Shown in pieces: positions 1 through 6,316 of a stretch of 15,000 nucleotides of DNA. The translations under genes were made by a program, and so were the position numbers. This DNA is from an uncultured Clostridia bacterium (GTDB lineage: Bacteria; Bacillota_A; Clostridia; Oscillospirales; Oscillospiraceae), in NCBI GenBank assembly GCA_947307375.1, contig CAMZIX010000020.1, positions 1 through 15,000 on the forward strand, written 5' to 3'. The stretch's first letter is position 1, and each line of letters opens with the position of its first letter. The notes under the pieces were generated by a model. It saw only the letters and a program-made list of their open reading frames with translations, ran no database searches and had not been told where the DNA came from.

Positions 1-1163
1 AAAAACTCGACGGAGGACATCTGGAAGGGGATCGTGATGTCCTGATAGGCGTCGACGAGGATCACGTCGTAGCTTTCCTCGACGGCCTGCAGGAAGGCGC
101 GTCCGTCGTATTCCGTAACGGACACGGCCTCGGGCATGTCAAAGTAGTCCCAGGCAAGCTGCGTGATCTTGCCGTCGATCTCCACGCCCTCGGCCGTACA
201 GCCCGGGAAATACGCCAGACACTGCTTGGCGAAGGTGCCGCTGCCGTTGCCGAGGACCAGGATCCTCGGGGCCTCCTTCCCGGCCATGACGGGCCCGGCC
301 AGCGCGTAGTCGTAGTACATGCCGGTGAGCCCGCCCTCCTTCATCATCACGGACTGCACGCCGAAGAGGACGTTGGTCGAGAGGCTGACGCGCTTCTCAT
401 CCTCCTTGACCTGCAGGTAGTTGTAGATCGATTCGCCCTCATAGCTCAGGTCGTCCTCCCAGAAGGCGAAGGCCGTGCTGCGCCCGAAGATCAGACAGAG
501 GAAAAAGAGGATCAGCGCGAGGATCACGGCGCGCAGCTTCGTTCTCTCGCTGATGAAATAGATCAGCGCGATCAGCAGCAGCACGCCGGAGAAGATCAGG
601 AAGCTGACCGCGGTGCCGACGGCGGGGATCGTGACGAAGGTGGGCAGGAAGGTGCCGAGGATGCTGCCGACCGTATTGCAGGCGCCGAGACGCCCGACGG
701 TGCGGCCGCTGTCGTCGAGGCTGTCCACCGTGACCTTCACCAGAGAAGGCGTGACCGTGCCCAGCAGGAAAAGCGGGAACACGAAGATCAGCATGCAGGA
801 GAGAAAGGCGGCGATCACCAGGAAATGCGTGCTGATCGTGACGATCAGCAGGCCCGACACGCCGAGAATCAGATATTTGCCCAGCACCGGGATCGCGGCG
901 ATCCAGACCGCGGCGATCAGGATCCGGCGGTAGAGCCGCGCGGGATCGGGATTCTTGTCCGCGGCGCGGCCGCCGTAGAGGTTGCCGAGCGCCATGGCAA
1001 TCATGATCGTGCCGATGATGATGGTCCAGACGATCTGCGAGGAGCTGAAATAGGGCGCGAGGAGCCGGCTCGCGCCGAGCTCGACGGCCATGACCGACAC
1101 ACCTGCGAAAAACTCCGTCACATACAGGAACCATTTGTTTTTCAGGATCTTTTGCTCGTTCAT
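1..1163 (-). CDS. Membrane-anchored spermidine-synthase-like protein (fused MFS/SpdSyn type), 3' end outside window
   Basis: An open frame of 387 codons runs from ATG at 1163 off the left edge, so the C-terminus is missing. Residues 1 to about 230 form roughly seven hydrophobic segments (for example 12-32, 44-62, 81-99, 117-137, 165-203 and 211-227), resembling the N-terminal membrane part of fused MFS/spermidine synthases. From about 240 a Rossmann-type aminopropyltransferase domain follows: an ESIYN stretch, a nucleotide-binding glycine motif LGNGSG at 304-309, the acidic VEID at 327-330, DGRAF at 353-357, and YDVILVDAY at 365-373 with the usual catalytic-region aspartate. The glycine loop departs from the GGGDGG of true SpeE, so polyamine synthesis is not assured and the substrate is unknown. 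A GAGGG ribosome binding site lies seven bases before the ATG. The small membrane gene at 1176-1451 ends 12 bases upstream, so the two are probably cotranscribed. Confidence 0.8.
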   Translation of the reverse strand, partial: MNEQKILKNKWFLYVTEFFAGVSVMAVELGASRLLAPYFSSSQIVWTIIIGTIMIAMALGNLYGGRAADKNPDPARLYRRILIAAVWIAAIPVLGKYLILGVSGLLIVTISTHFLVIAAFLSCMLIFVFPLFLLGTVTPSLVKVTVDSLDDSGRTVGRLGACNTVGSILGTFLPTFVTIPAVGTAVSFLIFSGVLLLIALIYFISERTKLRAVILALILFFLCLIFGRSTAFAFWEDDLSYEGESIYNYLQVKEDEKRVSLSTNVLFGVQSVMMKEGGLTGMYYDYALAGPVMAGKEAPRILVLGNGSGTFAKQCLAYFPGCTAEGVEIDGKITQLAWDYFDMPEAVSVTEYDGRAFLQAVEESYDVILVDAYQDITIPFQMSSVEF

Positions 1164-1175
1164 CGAAAACCCTCT

Positions 1176-1451
1176 CTATTTGCGTGCGATGCGGAAGCTG
1201 ATGAGGATCGTGCCGATCGAGAGCGCAACGGCCGTGGCGACCAGCATCCAGGTATAGTCGAAGGGCAGGATCCTCCGCGCCAGGAACACCAGCCCCAGCG
1301 CCGTGAGGTCGACCAGGGTGCGCAGGAAATTGCCGGCCAGCAGGGCGCCGTTCGTGTTTTTCGCCAGCGCCCGGCGGGTGATCACGCCGCCCAGCAGCGC
1401 CGCCAGCGCGCCCCAGACCAGGCCCGCGAGAAGGGCAAGAAAGATGCTCAT
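1176..1451 (-). CDS. Small hydrophobic membrane protein, 91 aa, unknown function
   Basis: I chose the ATG at 1451 over the in-frame start at 1586 because GGAG lies eight bases upstream and because the promoter at 1488-1516 falls inside the longer version. The 91-residue product has about three membrane segments: residues 3-22 (alanine, leucine and glycine rich), about 41-60 and 68-86. A basic loop (RRALAKN) lies after the first segment and a basic C-terminal tail (RIARK) ends the protein. The layout loosely resembles small AtpI-like or other ATPase-accessory membrane proteins, but no diagnostic motif is present and I do not assign a function. It is the first gene of a two-gene operon with the spermidine-synthase-like gene 12 bases downstream, which makes a supporting role for that membrane enzyme possible (inference). 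Confidence 0.75.
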   Translation of the reverse strand: MSIFLALLAGLVWGALAALLGGVITRRALAKNTNGALLAGNFLRTLVDLTALGLVFLARRILPFDYTWMLVATAVALSIGTILISFRIARK

Positions 1452-1575
1452 GTCACTTTCTCCGTTCCGAAATGATGGAATAAAATAATTATAATAGAAA
1501 AAAAGAAAAAAGCCAACAGTTTTTGGCGCGGATGAAAAAATGCGGACGGCGCATACTAAAAGCGAGGTGATGATC
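1452..1575. other. Divergent intergenic region between the membrane operon and spore coat genes
   Basis: These 124 bases separate the two divergent units and are distinctly A+T rich next to GC-rich genes. The minus-strand promoter is clear. On the plus strand TATAAT at 1490-1495 overlaps the minus-strand -10, but no good -35 lies at 16-18 bases. No sporulation-sigma promoter at a sensible distance from the coat gene could be identified. Confidence 0.6.
1488..1516 (-). promoter_or_regulatory. Sigma-A promoter for the small membrane protein / SpdSyn-like operon
   Basis: On the minus strand TTGGCT (1511-1516) and TATAAT (1488-1493) are separated by exactly 17 bases, a near-consensus housekeeping promoter. 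The spacer is almost pure T. Transcription would begin near 1481, giving a leader of about 30 nt before the ATG at 1451. A short inverted repeat, GCCAA/TTGGC (1512-1516 and 1523-1527), overlaps the -35 box and could be an operator or chance. Confidence 0.7.
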
Positions 1576-1749
1576 ATGAGTCCCAAAGAGCTGCTCTATA
1601 TCGAAGACGCGCTCGGCCACACCCAGTTTTTGACGGCCCAGTGCCGCGAGGCGGCCAATACGCTGAGCGATCCCGTGCTGCGCGGCCAGGCGCAGCGTCT
1701 GGCAGACAGCAATCAGGCGATGTTCGACCGCTTTTACAATCTGGTCTGA
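1576..1749 (+). CDS. Small spore coat-like protein, 57 aa (CotF-associated)
   Basis: The start is set at ATG 1576, eight bases after GAGG (1564-1567); the ATG at 1570 sits too close to that site. The 57-residue product is predicted all-helical and begins SPKELLYIEDALGH. It also contains AQCREAA and ends with an aromatic-rich helix. It is the short partner type found beside CotF-family coat proteins in clostridia, where it is annotated as a spore coat protein (family knowledge). It ends 14 bases before the CotF-like gene at 1764, and the pair shares the terminator at 2035-2076. Expression is expected in the mother cell late in sporulation, but no sporulation promoter could be recognised upstream. 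Confidence 0.7.
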   Translation: MSPKELLYIEDALGHTQFLTAQCREAANTLSDPVLRGQAQRLADSNQAMFDRFYNLV

Positions 1750-1763
1750 GGAAGGAAACGACG

Positions 1764-2015
1764 ATGAACGACAAGGAAATCATGGAAAACATCCTGCTGA
1801 CCACCAAGGGCGTCTGCGACCTGTATCTGCACGGCTCCGTCGAGTCGTCCACGCCGCAGGTGCACGAGGCCTTCACGGCCGCGCTCAACGACGCGCTCTG
1901 CATGCAGAACGGCGTCTATGCCCAGATGGAGAGCCGCGGCTGGTATCAAAAGGAGCAGGAGCAGCCCCAGAAGCTGCAGCAGCTGAAGCAAAAATACGCC
2001 GCGCCGCAGGGCTGA
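1764..2015 (+). CDS. cotF: CotF-family spore coat protein, 83 aa
   Basis: The 83-residue product matches the Coat F domain pattern. It opens with NDKEIMENIL and a following helix, then GSVESSTPQVHEAF (24-37) with the conserved Glu-Ser-Ser/Thr, a second helix ending in QNGVYAQM, and the hallmark GWY at 59-61. A Gln/Lys-rich tail (62-83) ends the protein. Coat F proteins are small helical coat components that fold like ferritin-related helix bundles; the function is structural and inferred from the family. The ribosome binding site GAGGAAGG lies just before ATG 1764. Transcription probably comes from in front of the upstream coat gene, and a strong terminator follows about 20 bases after the stop. 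Confidence 0.8.
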   Translation: MNDKEIMENILLTTKGVCDLYLHGSVESSTPQVHEAFTAALNDALCMQNGVYAQMESRGWYQKEQEQPQKLQQLKQKYAAPQG

Positions 2016-2034
2016 AGCAAAAAACAAAAAATGG

Positions 2035-2076
2035 AAAAAACAATCGGGAGAGGGCCGCTCTCCCGATTGTTTTTTT
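2035..2076 (+). terminator. Intrinsic terminator after the coat genes
   Basis: A perfect 12-bp GC-rich stem (2041-2052 with 2058-2069) with loop GGCCG is flanked by six A on the left and seven T on the right, so the pairing can extend further. It is strong on the plus strand and would also work on the minus strand. It separates the coat genes from the peptide importer. Confidence 0.92.
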
Positions 2077-2160
2077 CAAACAAAGTGACAAAAAACAAAT
2101 AAATATGCGTTCTTTTTTGTCGCTCTTTCATCAATTTGTTGCTTTTGCGATTTAAAAGGC

Positions 2161-2189
2161 TTGCACTTTATCCGGCACTATGATAGAAT
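2161..2189 (+). promoter_or_regulatory. Sigma-A promoter of the peptide importer operon
   Basis: TTGCAC (2161-2166) and TAGAAT (2184-2189) are 17 bases apart, and TG one base before the -10 (2181-2182) gives an extended -10. This is the best promoter in the 253-base gap between terminator and binding-protein gene. Transcription would start near 2196 and leave a leader of about 135 nt. Confidence 0.75.
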
Positions 2190-2195
2190 CCTTTT

Positions 2196-2329
2196 GTATC
2201 TATAAATGATAGGGAAGTATATTCTTTTTCAAAACCCTTCCGACAGCGCGGAAAGACGCGCCTGAGCCTGTGAACTTCGCCCCCGAAGGGGCTTGTTCAA
2301 AAATATCTTTCCATTAAGGAGGACACAAA
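2196..2329 (+). promoter_or_regulatory. Structured 5' leader of the binding-protein mRNA
   Basis: The leader contains two hairpins. GCGCG/CGCGC (2246-2250, 2257-2261) closes a six-base loop. GCCCC/GGGGC (2279-2283, 2288-2292) has a four-base CGAA loop and a second pairing GAAC/GTTC (2272-2275, 2295-2298) below it. The ribosome binding site AAGGAGG (2316-2322) stays free, seven bases from the ATG. No T-run follows the second hairpin, so it is not a terminator. I recognise no known riboswitch class; mRNA stabilisation or a small regulatory element are the likely roles. Confidence 0.5.
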
Positions 2330-4468
2330 ATGAAGAAGCTTGTTGCATTGCTTCTGGCGCTGATGATGATCGTCAGCCTGGTTGCCTGCGGCAACACCAC
2401 GCCGGCTCCCGCCAACGAGCCCGTTGTGGACGAGACTCCGGTTGAGGAGCCCGCTGCTGAGCCCGCTGCCGAACCCGAGGTCGTTTACGAGCGCGGCGAC
2501 GACGAAGAAGCCTACGAGAATGCTCTCGGCGGCTATGAAGAACTGATGGCTGCGGCCAAGGACCCCAGCATCAGCAACGACGAGCGCTTCGTTCTCGAAG
2601 CCCAGGCTGAGGCCTACCTGCTCGACTCGGCTGTCATGATCCCCACCACCACCCAGGGCGGTGCGTATCAGCTCAGCCGCATCGCTCCCCGTACGGTTCC
2701 TTACGTGCAGTGGGGCAATGACGATGACCGTTTCTTCGGCATGGTCATCTCCGACGAGTTCCTGACCCCGGCCGAGCGTGATGACCTGTTCGAGCTGTGG
2801 GGCAAGGCTGTTGCCGGCGAAGGCGAGTACGATCCTGCCGCTTACCTGACCGAGAAGGGTCACAAGCTGCTCGATTCCTACGTTCTGACCTTCGCCACCG
2901 CGCCTGTCACCATCGACTGGCTGAACACCTCTTCCCAGTCCGATACTGAGATCACCGTCAACACTGTTGAAGGCCTGGTCCAGTACGACAACCTCAACCG
3001 CATGCAGCCCGCCCTGGCCGAGAGCTGGGACATCTCCGAGGACGGTCTGACCTACACCTTCCACATCCGCCAGGGTGTGAAGTGGTTCACCTCCGAGGGC
3101 ACCGAGTATGCCGAGCTGACCGCTCATGACTTTGAGGCCGGCTTCCATCACATGCTCGACACCGACGCCGGCCTTGACTGGCTGGTTGACGGTGTTGTCG
3201 TCGGCGTTTCCGAGTACCTCGCCGGCGGTTCCTTCGACGACGTCGGCTACAAGGCCATCGACGACTACACGCTGGAAGTCAAGCTGGTCAACCCGACCTC
3301 TTACTTCATGACCATGCTGACCTACTCCATCTTCCTGCCCATCTGCCAGAGCTTCTATGAGGCCCACGGCGGTGTGTACGGCCGTGAGGAGTACCAGGAG
3401 GCCTTTGCCGACACCAACGCTTACACCTACGGCAAGTCCGAGGACGTCGCCTCCCAGGTCTACTGCGGACCCTTCCTGCTCCAGAAGCTGCAGAAGGACT
3501 CCGAGATCCTCGTTGTGAAGAACCCGAAGTACTACAATGCTGACAAGGTCACCCTGAACGAGATCAAGTGGGTCTACGACGACGGCTCCAACCCGACCGC
3601 TTTCTACAATGACGTTGTCAACGGCGTGTACGCTGCCTGCGCTCTGACCCAGGCCTCCGGCCTGCTTGACCTGGCCAAGGAAGACGGCAACTTCGACAAG
3701 TACGCCTACGTTACCGAGACCACTTCCACCTCCTACTTCGGCGGCCTGAACCTGAACCGCGGCACCTTTGCCCTGGAGTCCGGCGCCTGCGCCTCCCCGA
3801 AGACCGAGCAGCAGAAGATCGATACCTCCGTTGCTCTGCAGAACAAGAACTTCCGCAAGGCCATCGTCCATGCCTGGGATAAGGCTGCTTACAACGCTGT
3901 CCAGCGCGGCGCCGATCTGGCTGAGGCCAGCCTGCGCAACATGTACACGCACCCGCAGTTCGTCTCCCTGACCGAGGACACCACCGATGCCAATGGCCAC
4001 ACCTTCCCGGCCGGCACCTTCTATGGCGACATCGTCCAGTACTACTGCGATCAGCTCGGCGCGAAGATCACTGTTGCTGACGCCTGCAACGGCTGGTACC
4101 AGCCCGAGGCCGCCAAGGAGTACCTTGAGGCTGCCAAGAACGAGCTGGGCGACACCGTCACCTTCCCGATCTACATCGACGTCGTTTACCTCGGCACCAG
4201 CGAGGTCAACACGGCTCAGGCCCAGGCCTTCAAGCAGACCGTTGAGGCTTCTCTCGGCGCTGAGAACGTGGTCGTGAACCTGATCGAAGCTACTACCACC
4301 GAAGACTTCTACGCCTGCGGCTACCGTGCCTCCAACGGCGAGGCCGGCAACTTCGATATGTTCTACGGCTCCGGCTGGGGTCCTGACTATGGTGATCCCT
4401 GCACCTACCTCGACACCTTTGCCGGTGAGGGTGCTGGTTACATGACCAAGGTCATCGGCCTGTTCTAA
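2330..4468 (+). CDS. oppA: Oligopeptide ABC transporter substrate-binding lipoprotein (AmiA/OppA type), apparently circularly permuted
   Basis: The 712-residue protein begins with a lipoprotein signal; the lipobox LVAC puts the lipidated cysteine at residue 20. A Pro/Glu/Ala-rich linker (24-52) follows. Residues about 185-712 are a peptide-binding SBP_bac_5 domain, with PALAESWDIS at 227-236, FHIRQGVKWF at 244-253 and GSGWGPDYGDP followed by TYLDTF near the end. The chain stops about ten residues after that motif, where relatives of the AmiA/OppA family continue for roughly 100 residues. The missing segment instead lies at about 55-160: EAYENAL, DERFVLEAQAEAYLLDSAVM, IPTTTQGG and YQLSRIAPR, the usual order of the family's C-terminal lobe. 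I infer a circular permutation. It should capture peptides at the cell surface for the permeases downstream. Codon choice is strongly biased with many GCT and GTT codons, consistent with high expression. AAGGAGG lies seven bases before the ATG. Confidence 0.9.
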   Translation: MKKLVALLLALMMIVSLVACGNTTPAPANEPVVDETPVEEPAAEPAAEPEVVYERGDDEEAYENALGGYEELMAAAKDPSISNDERFVLEAQAEAYLLDSAVMIPTTTQGGAYQLSRIAPRTVPYVQWGNDDDRFFGMVISDEFLTPAERDDLFELWGKAVAGEGEYDPAAYLTEKGHKLLDSYVLTFATAPVTIDWLNTSSQSDTEITVNTVEGLVQYDNLNRMQPALAESWDISEDGLTYTFHIRQGVKWFTSEGTEYAELTAHDFEAGFHHMLDTDAGLDWLVDGVVVGVSEYLAGGSFDDVGYKAIDDYTLEVKLVNPTSYFMTMLTYSIFLPICQSFYEAHGGVYGREEYQEAFADTNAYTYGKSEDVASQVYCGPFLLQKLQKDSEILVVKNPKYYNADKVTLNEIKWVYDDGSNPTAFYNDVVNGVYAACALTQASGLLDLAKEDGNFDKYAYVTETTSTSYFGGLNLNRGTFALESGACASPKTEQQKIDTSVALQNKNFRKAIVHAWDKAAYNAVQRGADLAEASLRNMYTHPQFVSLTEDTTDANGHTFPAGTFYGDIVQYYCDQLGAKITVADACNGWYQPEAAKEYLEAAKNELGDTVTFPIYIDVVYLGTSEVNTAQAQAFKQTVEASLGAENVVVNLIEATTTEDFYACGYRASNGEAGNFDMFYGSGWGPDYGDPCTYLDTFAGEGAGYMTKVIGLF

Positions 4469-4479
4469 TCCCTATCGCT

Positions 4480-4494
4480 GAACCCTTTGGGTTC
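4480..4494 (+). promoter_or_regulatory. Small hairpin just after the binding-protein gene
   Basis: GAACCC (4480-4485) and GGGTTC (4489-4494) pair perfectly around a three-base TTT loop, starting 12 bases after the stop codon. There is no T-run behind it, so it is not a terminator. It may protect the 3' end of the binding-protein mRNA, or be chance. Confidence 0.4.
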
Positions 4495-4511
4495 AATCAA
4501 CAAGTTCGAGG

Positions 4512-4541
4512 CACATAGGGGGACGAAAGTCCTCCTATGTG
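4512..4541 (+). terminator. 13-bp GAAA-loop hairpin between binding protein and permease (partial terminator or mRNA stabiliser)
   Basis: A 13-bp stem (4512-4524 with 4529-4541) containing one G-U pair is capped by a GAAA tetraloop. Only a poor T-run (TTTCC) follows, so termination should be incomplete. Such hairpins after the first gene of importer operons commonly let the binding protein be made in excess over the membrane parts (established for sugar and peptide importers; inferred here). Confidence 0.6.
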
Positions 4542-4562
4542 TTTCCTACATAACGATCAGGC

Positions 4563-4672
4563 AAAAGTGGAAAGTTAAGTTCTTTTTCCAAACGGCAGCG
4601 GACTGACGACTGCTTTTGGCGTCTGGACGTCTTCAGGCGAGTCTTGGAGACGGAACTTAGCTTTTCACTTTT
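4563..4672 (+). ncRNA. Candidate structured RNA: predicted three-way junction in the importer operon
   Basis: A closing stem of 20 pairs, two of them G-U (4563-4582 with 4653-4672), encloses two further stem-loops. One pairs CCAAA/TTTGG (4588-4592, 4615-4619), continued by GCAG/CTGC (4595-4598, 4610-4613). The other pairs CGTCT/AGACG (4620-4624, 4648-4652). Six T (4669-4674) begin within the closing stem, so the element may also end transcription in part. I do not recognise it as a named RNA family. It could be a regulatory element, a processed RNA or a degenerate palindromic repeat. Confidence 0.45.
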
Positions 4673-4702
4673 TTCCCCGGCAAATCAAGGAAAAGGAGGA
4701 TA

Positions 4703-4720
4703 CCATCGGCAATACGATGG
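4703..4720 (+). promoter_or_regulatory. Hairpin overlapping the oppB ribosome binding site
   Basis: CCATCG (4703-4708) and CGATGG (4715-4720) form a perfect 6-bp stem with a six-base loop. The right arm includes the first two bases of the GGAGG (4719-4723) that serves the ATG at 4733. A second strong AGGAGG (4694-4699) lies just upstream with no start codon at a usable distance, and may be a standby site. The arrangement could lower permease translation relative to the binding protein. Confidence 0.45.
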
Positions 4721-4732
4721 AGGCATCGGAAT

Positions 4733-6316
4733 ATGAGAAAATACCTGCTCAAGCGCATTCTGTTTTCGATCTTTTCCCTGCTCGTCGTGGTCATGGCCGT
4801 CATGCTGCTGGTATACACCGCCATCGAACGCAGCGTCATTTTCCAAACCGACGACGTGTGGAACAAAAAGAGCAACAATGACAGAGTCATCTATGAGTAC
4901 ACCATGTACAGCAAGTACGGGTATCTCAACTACATCGACTATACGACCTTCCTGAAGAACAAGTATCAGGAGATCTATGGCGACAACTACGCGAATGAAA
5001 AGGACTTCACGACCGACAAGGCGGCCATCCAGAAAGAGGGCTGGAAGGACAACGAGTCGGTCAAAGAGTTCATTGACAAATATGGAAAGCAGGGCTTCAA
5101 GCTCCGCTATCTGGAGCCGATCAAGTTCAAATCAGGCAAGACCAAGCCCGGCGGCACCGGATACCTGATCGCCATCGAGGAAAAGAGCGTCGTCTGGCGT
5201 CTGGTCGACTATATCAAGGGCTTCATCACCTTTGAGAACAAGAACATGGTCCAGGATCCGGAGCTCACCGAGCGTTACGTCCGCTTTGAGAAGGATCCCT
5301 ATTCCGGCATGTTCGCCATTGTCGGCTCGGGCACGCAGCATAAATACCTGCTTTATTTCGACGGGCGCTTCCCCTTCATCCATCAGAACTGGATGCACCT
5401 GAACCTGGGCACATCTTTCACCAGATACCGCGGCCAGGAGATCACGGCCGTTATTTCCACCCCGGTCTCGGGCGAGCTGAAGACGGTCACGACGCAGTAC
5501 CCGTCCAAGCTCGGGACCGATGAATATGTGGAAACAGCGATCAACTTCCACTCGCTGACCTATAACAACGGCATCCTCAGCGACGTGGAAAAAGAGCAGT
5601 TCCCCGACAAATACACGGTCTACACCTATAACCGCAGCGGCATGAGCATGCTGGAGACCTCCTTCGTCATCGGCATCATCGCCGCGATGATCGCCTATGC
5701 GGTCGGCCTGCCGCTCGGCTTCCTCAACGCCCGGAAGAAGGACAAGCTGCCGGACAATCTGGGCAACGCCTACATCATCTTCATCATGTCGGTGCCTGCG
5801 CTGGCGTACATCTTCATGTTTGCCGCCCTTGGCACGTCGGTGTTCAAGCTGCCCTATAAATTCGCCAACGCCACGGTGCCGATCCTGGCCTACATCCTGC
5901 CGACGCTCTCGCTGTCTCTGCGTGAGATCGGCGGCCTGATGCGCTGGGTGCGCCGCTACATGATCGACCAGATGAACTCCGACTATGTCAAGTTCGCCCG
6001 TTCGCAGGGCCTGTCGGAGCGCGAGATCTACAACACGCATATCTCCAGGAACGCGATGATCCCGATCGTTCACGGCATCCCGGGCACCATCCTCTTGTGC
6101 CTGACCGGCGCCATCATCACCGAGACGGTGTACTCCGTGCCCGGTGTCGGCCGTCTGCTGACCCAGGCGATCAGCACGCACGACAACGGCGTCATCGTGG
6201 CCGTCACCGTCTTCTACACGACCTTGACGATCCTTGCGCAGATCCTCGGCGACTTGCTGATGGCCAAGTATGACCCGCGGATCTCTCTGAATGCGGATAA
6301 AGGAGGCGGAAGATAA
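4733..6316 (+). CDS. oppB: Oligopeptide ABC transporter permease, OppB/AmiC type with large extracytoplasmic domain
   Basis: The 527-residue protein forms one half of the membrane channel. Residues 7-29 are the first membrane helix. About 275 residues with no membrane segment follow, presumably outside the cell. LGTSFTRYRG, the stretch that follows closely on the first helix in ordinary OppB, lies inside this part near residue 227. Five more hydrophobic segments run from about 306 to the end. The cytoplasmic EAA loop that docks on the ATPase is clear at about 418-448 (FARSQGLSEREI, then ISRNAMIP), and ETVYSVPGVG follows. Usual OppB/DppB proteins have about 300-340 residues, whereas streptococcal AmiC is close to 500, so this belongs with the AmiC branch. 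GGAGG lies nine bases before the ATG. The stop codon overlaps the next start as TAATG, indicating translational coupling with OppC. Confidence 0.9.
   Translation: MRKYLLKRILFSIFSLLVVVMAVMLLVYTAIERSVIFQTDDVWNKKSNNDRVIYEYTMYSKYGYLNYIDYTTFLKNKYQEIYGDNYANEKDFTTDKAAIQKEGWKDNESVKEFIDKYGKQGFKLRYLEPIKFKSGKTKPGGTGYLIAIEEKSVVWRLVDYIKGFITFENKNMVQDPELTERYVRFEKDPYSGMFAIVGSGTQHKYLLYFDGRFPFIHQNWMHLNLGTSFTRYRGQEITAVISTPVSGELKTVTTQYPSKLGTDEYVETAINFHSLTYNNGILSDVEKEQFPDKYTVYTYNRSGMSMLETSFVIGIIAAMIAYAVGLPLGFLNARKKDKLPDNLGNAYIIFIMSVPALAYIFMFAALGTSVFKLPYKFANATVPILAYILPTLSLSLREIGGLMRWVRRYMIDQMNSDYVKFARSQGLSEREIYNTHISRNAMIPIVHGIPGTILLCLTGAIITETVYSVPGVGRLLTQAISTHDNGVIVAVTVFYTTLTILAQILGDLLMAKYDPRISLNADKGGGR

Noticed and set aside
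1512..1527. GCCAA/TTGGC hairpin with T-run on the minus strand as a terminator
   Set aside because: The stem is only 5 bp and overlaps the -35 box of a good promoter; the T-run is the promoter spacer. There is no upstream minus-strand gene that needs ending here.
1550..1560. A CATACTAAA sequence resembling a sporulation sigma-K -10 box
   Set aside because: It would put the transcript start inside the ribosome binding site of the coat gene at 1564-1569, and no matching -35 is present.
1452..1586. A longer 136-residue version of the small membrane protein starting at 1586
   Set aside because: The extra region overlaps the promoter and is poor in normal coding character; ATG 1451 has a proper ribosome binding site and a sensible N-terminus.
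2196..2329. A known riboswitch in the binding-protein leader
   Set aside because: The hairpins do not match the conserved cores of glycine, THF or cyclic-di-GMP riboswitches as I remember them, and no expression platform is visible.
2297..4000. A 567-codon minus-strand frame opposite the binding-protein gene
   Set aside because: Its Val/Gly/Leu-rich sequence comes from reading biased codons backwards; the plus-strand gene has a signal peptide, family motifs and a ribosome binding site.
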